Below, in pieces: positions 14,692 through 20,806 of a stretch of 20,806 bases of DNA; the first letter of the stretch is position 1, and every line of letters begins with the position of its first letter. The DNA comes from a virus. A program made the position numbers and the translations under genes. The notes under the pieces were generated by a model. The model was not told the DNA's origin. It searched no databases and saw only the letters and a list, made by a program, of their open reading frames with translations. The stretch covers positions 1 to 20,806 of IMG/VR virus record IMGVR_UViG_3300023700_000771. One strand, given 5' to 3'.

Positions 14692-17600
14692 ATGCCAGCA
14701 TCAATAATTGTTGCTTACGAGGCTGTTGCGGCCTATTACGCAACAAACGCAGCTTTTGCTTTTGCGGTCAACATGGTCGCGTCTGCGATTATTTCAAAGA
14801 CTCTTGGCCCAAGCGGCCCCAATGTCAATGACGCTCAAGGCAACCCAAACCCCGGAAGCCGCGCCCAAGTTCCGCCCGCTGGTGACAATAAGCTGCCTGT
14901 GGTCTATGGCGCTGCCTATGTGGGTGGCATCATCACAGACCTCAGCATCACATCGGACAATCAGCAGCTCTATTACGTTTTGTCGTTGGCTGAAGTGACA
15001 AACACCGAGACTGGCGGAACGCCTGACACCTACACCTTTGGCAATGTGTATTACGGCGGCAAGAAAGTCATCTTCAATAGCACAAACCAATATCAGGTTG
15101 ACAGTCTGTTGGATGAATCGACTGGCGTGTACGACACCGCTGTGGCTGGCAAGCTGGAAATTTATCTTTACCAAAACGGTTCAAGTTCTGGCGTAAACAC
15201 AACCAAGACAGCCATTGAAGTGATGAACAGCACTGGGCTTGTTTACACATGGGACTCGACCAAGTTGATGAGCAATTGCGCTTTTGCGATTGTCAAGATT
15301 GTCTACAACCAAAATGCCGGGACGACTGGTCTTCAGCAAACCAAATTCCAGCTCACCAATAGTCGTTACAAGCCCGGTGATTGCTTCTCTGATTACCTGA
15401 CATCGGAGCGCTACGGCGCGGCCATTCCTGTCTCTGCAATTAACACTGCAAGCCTCACTGCGCTGAACACTTATTGTGATCAGTCGTTCTCGTACACGAC
15501 CTACTCGGGAACGACCACAACGCAGACTCGATTCCGTTTTGACGGAACGCTGGACACAAGCCAGACCATCATGACCAATTTGCAGCTCATGGCCGCTTGC
15601 TGTGATTGCTTGCTCAAGTACAACGAGATCACTGGCCTCTGGGGTGTGATTGTTCAGACATCGACCGTTGTGCCCGTGATGGACATCAACGACTCAAACA
15701 TGGTGTCGGCAATCTCAGTGTCACCCATCGACATTGCATCCAGCTACAACATTGCTGAAGTCAAGTTCCCAGATAGCACAGCACAAGATTCATTCAATTC
15801 CGCAGCGTTTGATTTGTCGGTAATTGACCCTGCCTTGCTTTATCCAAACGAACCAGTCAACAAGCAGACGATCAGCCTTCCATTGGTGAACAACAGCGTT
15901 CGTGCGCAATACCTTGCCAACCGTTTCCTGAAGGCGGCGCGTGAAGATTTGCAAATGCAATGCGAGGTTAACTATTCTGGTCTTCAGCTTGAGGCTGGCG
16001 ATGTTGTTACCGTGACCAATGCCAATTACGGATGGACGGCAAAGCAGTTCCGCATCAACAAGGTGGTGGAGAAGTTTGCTGACAATGGCGCGATTACAGT
16101 GACTCTGAATCTGGCAGAGTTCAATGCGTCCGTCTACAACGATGTGTCGATCACTCAGTTCACACCATCGCCCAACAGCGGCATTGGCGACCCTACATTC
16201 TTTGGCGTGATTTACGCGCCTACAGTTGTCAGCTCGCAGCCTTTTGCAACTACCCCTTCGTTCAGCGTTCAGGCTCGCGCAAGCAGCGCTGGCGTTGTTC
16301 AGTACGCAGAGATTTGGTACAGCGCATACTCAAACCCAACAGCATCTCAGCGCATCTTTGCTGGCACGACTGCTGTCAATCCCGGCGGCAATCCGTACAA
16401 CCCCGGCGCTACGCTTCCCGCTGTCAGCCTGACCAACATTCCAAACGGTGACTGGTACTTTTTTGCTCGAATGGTCAACGCCTTGGGCATAAGCGTGTTC
16501 TCATCGGCCTCGTCAGTTTTTGTGTGGCGACCAACCACATTCCAGTACACGAACCGCTATTTGGCCGTAGCCTATGCTGACAACGCGACAGGAACGTCCG
16601 GGTTCAGCTACAACCCACGCAACAAGGCTTACTACGGCCTCTACAACAACGTCACAGCCAACGGCGGCACAGACCCCACGCTCTACACATGGTACGCAGC
16701 GTCACCAACATTCAGCACAGCCAACTACATTCTTTACACGAACCGACAGAACCGAAAGTTCAGTTTCAACGTGGGAAGCGCTGGCTACCTGAACTTGGGT
16801 GGAGCATTTGTTCCTTTGGAGACATCGGTCTATGACTCAAGCTCATGGTCTGGCTTGCTTGACCCTACAGGCTCATTGCAGAGCTTCATTGACCTTGATG
16901 CCCGCACAGGTCAAACAATCGTTGCTGGAGCCACTGGAGCCAACGTGAACGATGGCTTCTTGGCTGTGACAAACAACACCGACGGTTCGATGAAAGTCAA
17001 CTTGCATGACTTCCTAAACTTTGGTGCTGGCGTTTACTCCAAGTCATTCAATGCAGCGACCCTGACGATTGACGTTTATGGTCGCGTGGTGGGATTTACC
17101 GAAGCTGACCAGTTCTATTACACCGAGCAAGTGTTCACGGCCACCGCAGGGCAGACAAGTTTCTCGTTCACTCATACGGTTGGATGGATTCTCGTGTTCC
17201 GCAACGGAGCGTTGTTGGGCTCATCGGACTACAGCGAAACAGGTACTACCGTTGTGATGACGAATGCCTGTGCTGTTGGCGAGAACGTGGTGATTATTTA
17301 CGCCAGAGGCGTGAGTACCAGTGTGTTCTATGAGCCGCTGAACATCACGATTGCGTCCAGCACGACCAACACGATCACTTATGCAAGCGCACCGTGGAAC
17401 CAGATTGCAATTGGTGACCAGCTTTGCTTCTCCAATACTGGCACTCCAACGCTCTACACCGTCACAGGGGTAAACGCGACCACCAAGGTTGTGACATTCA
17501 GCGGAGCCATCTCTGGTGCGACCGCAGGATTGACCGTCTATCGCTATCGCGCAGCGGGTTCAAGCTATGCTCCGTTCACTCGTTACGACCAAGCAATCTC

Positions 17601-18015
17601 TGGCATCACGACTTTCACCCCATCGACTTACTCGATCAACAACGGTTTCGAGTCGATTTATGTTGATGGCGTTCAGTTCAGCGACATTGACTACAACATT
17701 ACTGGTGCGGCGGTTGATGGCTTCCCCGGCGCTGTGAGTGGCAACCTGACCATCCTGATGTGGACACCAAACAACTTGGGCGTTCCGGCAAGCAACATCA
17801 CCAACACGGTGGCTTATTCAACCAACGGCCAGACGACCTATCCATTCTCAAGCAATCCGCTTGCAATGGAGGTGTACGCCAATGGTGCGCTGTTGTCTAA
17901 AGGCACAGGTTACGATTACACAGCAAGTGCCTCCAACTTCATTTTGTCTACCGCTTTCACCAACAACATTACGTTGCTTAACCAACAAACTTTTGCGAGA
18001 ATTGGCGCGGCTTAA
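14692..18015 (+). CDS. J-like tail tip / host specificity protein
   Basis: A 1107-residue protein that forms the tail tip and contacts the receptor. The first 40 residues are a hydrophobic segment (AFAFAVNMVASAIISKTL), reminiscent of lambda I, and the next contains DNKLPVVYGAAYVGG (residues 64-78), the conserved opening of J-type proteins. Residues 100-500 form the beta-rich hub region, including YFDE-free but typical LRAQ-like strands such as AQYLANRFLKAAREDLQMQC. Residues about 510-614 resemble a fibronectin type III domain. The C-terminus holds three diverged copies of a fibre-type repeat with V-x-x-NG/DG-x-x-L-x-x-x-DY: about 814-873, 965-1024 and 1038-1107. It begins one nt after the acetyltransferase stop. 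Receptor binding by the C-terminal repeats is inferred from the family. Confidence 0.9.
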   Translation: MPASIIVAYEAVAAYYATNAAFAFAVNMVASAIISKTLGPSGPNVNDAQGNPNPGSRAQVPPAGDNKLPVVYGAAYVGGIITDLSITSDNQQLYYVLSLAEVTNTETGGTPDTYTFGNVYYGGKKVIFNSTNQYQVDSLLDESTGVYDTAVAGKLEIYLYQNGSSSGVNTTKTAIEVMNSTGLVYTWDSTKLMSNCAFAIVKIVYNQNAGTTGLQQTKFQLTNSRYKPGDCFSDYLTSERYGAAIPVSAINTASLTALNTYCDQSFSYTTYSGTTTTQTRFRFDGTLDTSQTIMTNLQLMAACCDCLLKYNEITGLWGVIVQTSTVVPVMDINDSNMVSAISVSPIDIASSYNIAEVKFPDSTAQDSFNSAAFDLSVIDPALLYPNEPVNKQTISLPLVNNSVRAQYLANRFLKAAREDLQMQCEVNYSGLQLEAGDVVTVTNANYGWTAKQFRINKVVEKFADNGAITVTLNLAEFNASVYNDVSITQFTPSPNSGIGDPTFFGVIYAPTVVSSQPFATTPSFSVQARASSAGVVQYAEIWYSAYSNPTASQRIFAGTTAVNPGGNPYNPGATLPAVSLTNIPNGDWYFFARMVNALGISVFSSASSVFVWRPTTFQYTNRYLAVAYADNATGTSGFSYNPRNKAYYGLYNNVTANGGTDPTLYTWYAASPTFSTANYILYTNRQNRKFSFNVGSAGYLNLGGAFVPLETSVYDSSSWSGLLDPTGSLQSFIDLDARTGQTIVAGATGANVNDGFLAVTNNTDGSMKVNLHDFLNFGAGVYSKSFNAATLTIDVYGRVVGFTEADQFYYTEQVFTATAGQTSFSFTHTVGWILVFRNGALLGSSDYSETGTTVVMTNACAVGENVVIIYARGVSTSVFYEPLNITIASSTTNTITYASAPWNQIAIGDQLCFSNTGTPTLYTVTGVNATTKVVTFSGAISGATAGLTVYRYRAAGSSYAPFTRYDQAISGITTFTPSTYSINNGFESIYVDGVQFSDIDYNITGAAVDGFPGAVSGNLTILMWTPNNLGVPASNITNTVAYSTNGQTTYPFSSNPLAMEVYANGALLSKGTGYDYTASASNFILSTAFTNNITLLNQQTFARIGAA

Positions 18016-18024
18016 AGGAAAACT

Positions 18025-18366
18025 ATGACTCAGGCTTATAACCTTTCGCAACTGGCGAACAACTTAAATTCCAATGGTCAGCTTGACGCTACCGATGGTC
18101 TGGTGAATGCCGTTCCGATTGCGAATGGCGGCACTGCTGCGGCGACTGCTGCTGCGGCAAGGACAAATCTGAATGTTCCCGAAAGAGATGGCACTGATGC
18201 GTCGGGCACATGGCCGATCAACATTACTGGCGAGGCTGGCTCTGTTGCTTCGCTAACCACAACCAATTGGACAGTGACTCAAGTGGGCACTGATCTTGTC
18301 TTTGAATACAATGGCGTAACCGTTGCTAAGATCACATCGACTGGTGTGATTACTGCGCAACCATAA
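18025..18366 (+). CDS. Short tail-fibre module (GG-T-rich repeat)
   Basis: A 113-residue fibre-type protein. The segment VPIANGGTAAATAAAARTNL (residues 30-49), followed by GTDASGTWPINITGEAGSV, is a widely found repeat unit in phage tail fibres, in which I-x-x-GGT-x-A-x-x-AR-x-NL leads to a G-x-W-x-I-x-ITG-x-A element. Only one copy is present, so the protein is far shorter than normal fibres. AAAGGA ahead of the ATG is a good ribosome binding site, 10 nt after the tip protein stop. It could be a stand-alone fibre section that stacks on the J-like tip, or a remnant of a longer fibre gene split into modules. The reading frame is intact. Confidence 0.75.
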   Translation: MTQAYNLSQLANNLNSNGQLDATDGLVNAVPIANGGTAAATAAAARTNLNVPERDGTDASGTWPINITGEAGSVASLTTTNWTVTQVGTDLVFEYNGVTVAKITSTGVITAQP

Positions 18367-18376
18367 GGAGTAAAAA

Positions 18377-18820
18377 ATGGCATCAAGTCTTAATGGAACA
18401 GGCATCACGTTCAGCGATTCATCAACGCAATCAGTAGGTACATCCGGTAACTTCAAATTCAATTCTGGATATGGTTCGGAAGCAATTTCCTACGGTTGCC
18501 GAGCTTGGGTGAACTTTAACGGCACAACAAGTCCTGGGACAATTCGCTCAAGTGGCAACGTCACTTCAGTATCTAAAACAGGCACTGGCGACTTCACTGT
18601 GAACTACACAACGGCAATGCCAGACGTAAACTACAGTGTGACTGCCTCAGGCATGCGAAATATTGCAGAAGGTACTTCAGCTCAGCCATTGACTATTCGC
18701 CCATACCACTCAACTGTGTACGGCGATGCTTTCACCACAACGTCCATCCGCTTAAAGTCAACAGTGTATTCAGGCTCGGTAGATGACCCACTTGCTTGCA
18801 GTGTTGCAATCTTCCGCTAA
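18377..18820 (+). CDS. Stand-alone tail-fibre domain
   Basis: A 147-residue protein whose core (about residues 40-85) is the pattern CRAWVNFNGT, IRSSGNVTSVSKTGTGDFTVNYTTAMPD, which ends many large phage tail fibres. Here it stands as its own gene. The opening (MASSLNGTGITFSDSSTQSVG) is also a common fibre head motif in which G-I-T-F-x-D-x-S/T-x-Q-S precedes the fibre. The ribosome binding site AAGGAG (18365-18370) overlaps the preceding stop codon and gives strong translation. It may be a receptor-binding tip that trimerises on another fibre. Function is inferred from the domain family only. Confidence 0.8.
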   Translation: MASSLNGTGITFSDSSTQSVGTSGNFKFNSGYGSEAISYGCRAWVNFNGTTSPGTIRSSGNVTSVSKTGTGDFTVNYTTAMPDVNYSVTASGMRNIAEGTSAQPLTIRPYHSTVYGDAFTTTSIRLKSTVYSGSVDDPLACSVAIFR

Positions 18821-18838
18821 CCCATAGGAACAAACAAA

Positions 18839-19180
18839 ATGTCAAAAGTAATCGTCTATCCAAACAACCGTGGCGGCATCGCAATCGTCTATCCTGCTAT
18901 CAACTGTGGAATTTCGCTTGAGGAAATTGCTCGCAAAGATGTTCCATCAAATGTTCCTTATCTCCTCATTGATGAATCGACCATACCAACTGACTATGAC
19001 TTTTTTGAGGCATTTGAAGCAGATTTCTCATCTCCCTATGGTTATGGAGTAGGTGCTCAGGCTTGGTTCATCGAGCAATACGAGGCAGAGCTGGCAACAC
19101 TTAGCCCTGAAACAGATCAGGCGCGTATCATTCAACTTAACCAGCAAATTGCAATTCAAAAAATGGAGGTATCAGCATGA
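18839..19180 (+). CDS. Conserved small protein after the fibre genes
   Basis: A 113-residue protein of a type I associate with the region following tail fibres in environmental phages: an opening that reads IVYPNNRGGIAIVYP, an ISLEEIARKDVPSNVPYLLIDES block and a IPTDYDFFEAFEADF segment rich in aromatic and acidic residues. The closing helix (QYEAELATLSPETDQ, then a Gln-rich stretch) may be coiled coil. Such proteins may help fold or attach fibres, but no function is established here. It starts after AGGA (18826-18829) and its stop overlaps the next ATG (ATGA). Domain family unknown to me by name. Confidence 0.65.
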   Translation: MSKVIVYPNNRGGIAIVYPAINCGISLEEIARKDVPSNVPYLLIDESTIPTDYDFFEAFEADFSSPYGYGVGAQAWFIEQYEAELATLSPETDQARIIQLNQQIAIQKMEVSA

Positions 19181-19410
19181 TCACGATCAATATGACCAAG
19201 GCAAAGACCATTGGCCACGACATGCGACGCGCAGCTCGTGCGGAGGAGTTCAAGCCCTTCGACGAGATCATCGCCAAGCAAATTCCCGGCACGGATATTC
19301 AATCAGTTGAAGCGCAACGTCAATCTGTACGTGATAAGTATGCAGATATTCAGGCAAAGATTGATGCTGCGAACACGGTTGATGAGATTAAAGGGGCGTT
19401 CAATTCATGA
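19177..19410 (+). CDS. Small helical protein of unknown function
   Basis: A 77-residue, mostly helical and charged protein starting in an ATGA overlap with its upstream neighbour. It contains KTIGHDMRRAARAEEFKPFDEIIAKQIPG, then EAQRQSVRDKYADIQAKIDAA, with a heptad-like pattern that suggests a helical bundle or coiled coil. No family recognised. The gene is the third of a coupled string of four (18839, 19177, 19407) and its stop overlaps the next ATG. Its position between fibre-associated genes suggests an assembly helper, which is inference from location. Confidence 0.65.
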   Translation: MITINMTKAKTIGHDMRRAARAEEFKPFDEIIAKQIPGTDIQSVEAQRQSVRDKYADIQAKIDAANTVDEIKGAFNS

Positions 19411-19502
19411 TTTTTAGCCTCATAGAAAATGAATGGCACGAACTCGAAGCGCTGGAAGATGGCACTGTGTTCGTGAATGTGTTCGCTGAAGGCAAATATT
19501 GA
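19407..19502 (+). CDS. Micro-ORF of 31 codons in the coupled fibre string
   Basis: A 31-codon ORF starting in an ATGA overlap with the preceding gene and ending at TGA 19500-19502. The product is acidic (MIFSLIENEWHELEALEDG, then an aromatic-rich end AEGKY). The stop-start overlap is the same as between the other genes of this group, and the residue composition is not repetitive, so it may be a real micro-protein. It is too short to identify a family and could also be fortuitous, since ATGA overlaps are easy to form. No hairpin terminator follows; the next gene begins 91 nt later. Confidence 0.5.
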   Translation: MIFSLIENEWHELEALEDGTVFVNVFAEGKY

Positions 19503-19545
19503 AGTCTTTTTGACTTTGAACGACAATACAAGATAAGACCCGGAG

Positions 19546-19586
19546 CCCTGTGAGTACATGGGGAGCGTCACAACCTGAGAACAGGG
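19546..19586 (+). promoter_or_regulatory. Possible hairpin covering the ribosome binding site of the TTG-started gene
   Basis: CCCTGT (19546-19551) is complementary to ACAGGG (19581-19586), which holds most of the AGGGA ribosome binding site (19583-19587) of the TTG gene at 19594. A six-base pairing with a 29-base loop is weak, but the site is placed so that it would hide the Shine-Dalgarno. This is seen in sequence; any regulation is inference. Confidence 0.3.
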
Positions 19587-19593
19587 AACTATC

Positions 19594-20082
19594 TTGGCTG
19601 TATTCAACAAAAACTCAATCACGCAAGTAAGCGGATTCAACAATCCTTGCATTACTGGCGAACTCGTCTATCAGCAACAGACTTACTGGAATCTTGTGCT
19701 CACCGCAGAAGATGGCGTAACTCCTATCAGCCTGACTGATGCAATCATCGACGCGCAGATCGTTCGTCGCACACTCACCAACGTACAAGACACTCGCTAC
19801 GGCCTGTCGTTTGACATTGGCAACTATCAGCCAACTCCAACTCCAATTCCATTGACCATCGTCAACCGCAATGACGACGCTGGCTCTTTCACGCTTGTGA
19901 TTGACGACAATTCGTGGAGCTTGGTGGACACAGACGCAGAGATGGCGATCAACTCCGTCAATGGCGCTGGCTTTTCTGGTCGCATCAAAATCAGCTTCCC
20001 TCAGGTAAGCGCAACGCCCCCAGAAGACAACATCATCTTTTTGCTGTTCATTGTTCGTTCTGATGGCATCGTAAAAGTTTAA
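19594..20082 (+). CDS. Phage virion-associated protein, BppU-like beta domain (TTG start)
   Basis: A 162-residue, beta-rich protein. The opening ITGELVYQQQTYWNLVLTAEDGVTPISLTDAIIDAQIVRR (residues 20-59) follows the pattern of N-terminal domains of baseplate or fibre attachment proteins, in which a strand is followed by D-G-x-P-I-x-L-T-x-A and an A-Q-I-R strand. The start codon is TTG: no in-frame ATG lies near the start, a TGA at 19576-19578 closes the frame upstream, and AGGGA (19583-19587) is six bases before the TTG. A weak hairpin may cover that site. It is followed at normal distance by the next gene. Function in the tail or fibre base is inferred from pattern and position. Confidence 0.7.
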   Translation: MAVFNKNSITQVSGFNNPCITGELVYQQQTYWNLVLTAEDGVTPISLTDAIIDAQIVRRTLTNVQDTRYGLSFDIGNYQPTPTPIPLTIVNRNDDAGSFTLVIDDNSWSLVDTDAEMAINSVNGAGFSGRIKISFPQVSATPPEDNIIFLLFIVRSDGIVKV

Positions 20083-20087
20083 GGAGG
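20081..20087 (+). promoter_or_regulatory. Strong Shine-Dalgarno overlapping the upstream stop
   Basis: AAGGAGG at 20081-20087 is a full-length ribosome binding site that overlaps the upstream TAA and lies four bases before ATG 20092. It is the strongest such site in the window and suggests the next protein is made at higher level than its neighbours. Confidence 0.8.
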
Positions 20088-20091
20088 GCTC

Positions 20092-20385
20092 ATGGCAAAT
20101 TTGAATGTCAGTGCCGTCCCAAGCAATACGAATGTCACAGTTCAAGATGCAAACAATATTCAACTTTCTGTCAAGCCTGCAAGCGCGATCAAAGTTGAAG
20201 TCACCCCGGTTGCTACGCAAATTGTGCAGATCAATCGTGGAGTTCAGGGCCCAAGTGGAAACAACAATATTGGCGGCTATCCGGTCGCTCTTGATGGCCC
20301 CCAGAACTACGACGCGCTCATGTTTCTCAACAATGAATGGGTGAATATCCCGCAAACCGAAATCGCCGACGGCGGCAACTTTTAA
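20092..20385 (+). CDS. Small fibre-associated protein
   Basis: A 97-residue protein with a beta-rich start (MANLNVSAVPSNTNVTVQDA), a short G-x-x-G linker (GVQGPSGNNN) and a C-terminal GGYPVALDGPQNYDALMFLN segment ending EIADGGNF. The latter resembles the standard opening of phage tail fibre segments, in which a short P-V-x-L-x-G-x2-N/Q-x-D-x-L-x-F motif is followed by the fibre shaft. The strong AAGGAGG ribosome binding site ahead of the ATG marks it as well expressed. The following gene, whose N-terminus also begins like a fibre, starts only nine bases after the stop. It may be a fibre adaptor. No enzymatic motif was seen. Confidence 0.7.
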   Translation: MANLNVSAVPSNTNVTVQDANNIQLSVKPASAIKVEVTPVATQIVQINRGVQGPSGNNNIGGYPVALDGPQNYDALMFLNNEWVNIPQTEIADGGNF

Positions 20386-20394
20386 GGAACTATC

Positions 20395-20806
20395 ATGTCA
20401 AACACAATCCGCATCAAACGTCGCGCCAACGGTGGCGGTGCAGGCGCTCCCGCAGTCTTGCAAAACGCCGAGATGGCATTCAACGAACAGACGAATGTTC
20501 TGTACTACGGCACTGGCACTGGCGGCACTGGCGGCTCTGCCACGGCAATCATTCCTATTGCTGGCAACGGGGCCTTTGTTGATCTCGTGAGTGATCAAAC
20601 GATTGGCGGCGTCAAGACGTTCACTGATACCGTTGAAGCCAACGTGACTGGCAATGCTGGCACTGCCACAAAGCTCGCCACACCACGCGACATCTCTGTG
20701 TCTGGCGACGCCTCTGGCACGGCTTCGTTTGACGGCTCTGCGAATGCTGACATTGCCATGACTCTGGCAACCGTGAACACAAACGTGGGCACATTTACAA
20801 AGGTCA
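20395..20806 (+). CDS. Tail fibre protein, 5' part (cut by window end)
   Basis: The open frame starts at ATG 20395, preceded by AAGGA, and is still open at the last base, giving at least 137 residues. The opening (NTIRIKRRANGG, then NAEMAFNEQTNVLYYGTG) is the standard N-terminal module of tail fibres: a basic start and an A-E-x-A/L-x-F-N-E-x-x-x-x-L-Y-Y-G motif. It is followed by a Gly-Thr linker, IGGVKTFTDTVEANVTGNAGTA, and GDASGTASFDGSANADI, all typical fibre repeats. The size and C-terminal receptor-binding part lie beyond the window. Confidence 0.88.
   Translation, partial: MSNTIRIKRRANGGGAGAPAVLQNAEMAFNEQTNVLYYGTGTGGTGGSATAIIPIAGNGAFVDLVSDQTIGGVKTFTDTVEANVTGNAGTATKLATPRDISVSGDASGTASFDGSANADIAMTLATVNTNVGTFTKV

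Noticed and set aside
19550-19630. GTG ORF of 26 codons overlapping the TTG-started gene
   Set aside because: Has a CGGAG upstream but is short and overlaps a longer, better supported gene; kept only as an alternative within the finding on this region.
19615-20355. Antisense ORF of 246 codons opposite the TTG-started gene and the next gene
   Set aside because: Overlaps two + strand genes with good ribosome binding sites; low-complexity residue use and no motif.

Overview
This window is the virion-structure half of a tailed double-stranded DNA phage genome or prophage. Every supported gene is on the + strand, packed with 1-40 nt gaps or with stop/start overlaps. The order and motifs (P27-type small terminase, Terminase_1-type large terminase, HK97-type portal, protease and capsid, tail-tube protein, frameshifted tail chaperone, lambda-type tape measure and J-like tip protein) indicate a long-tailed siphovirus of a Gram-negative host. 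The roughly 50% GC and frequent TTG leucine codons would suit a proteobacterial host, but the host cannot be named from this sequence. No integrase, repressor, lysis or replication gene is present, so lifestyle cannot be judged.

Layout. 12-2034: packaging motor (TerS, TerL). 2065-6842: head (portal, a small overlapping ORF, prohead protease, then two paralogous HK97-fold capsid genes separated by a strong intrinsic terminator). 6855-8293: neck and tail terminator (gp6-like connector, head closure, tail terminator). 8335-10587: tail tube protein, two small unknown genes flanking a second intrinsic terminator, the G/GT-type tail assembly chaperones with a textbook -1 frameshift signal, and an HK97-gp10-like gene lying later than usual. 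10587-18015: tape measure, two minor tail proteins, a GNAT acetyltransferase in the slot where lambda has the K peptidase, and a 1107-residue J-like tip protein with three fibre-type repeats. 18025-20806: a string of small tail-fibre and accessory genes, ending in a fibre gene cut off by the window edge.

How it works together. TerS/TerL load DNA through the portal into a procapsid built from the capsid protein (whose N-terminal arm probably acts as the scaffold) and matured by the protease. The neck proteins join the head to a tail whose tube is assembled on the tape measure with the chaperones, and the J-like protein and fibre genes recognise the host. Terminators directly after the main capsid gene and just after the tail-tube gene probably set stoichiometry, because no room for a new promoter follows either one.

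Most notable: the tandem capsid duplication in which the second copy lacks the scaffold arm; the complete -1 frameshift signal (slippery heptamer, 6-nt spacer, bulged stem-loop); the acetyltransferase in the tail-tip operon; and a TTG-started gene whose ribosome binding site lies in a possible hairpin.
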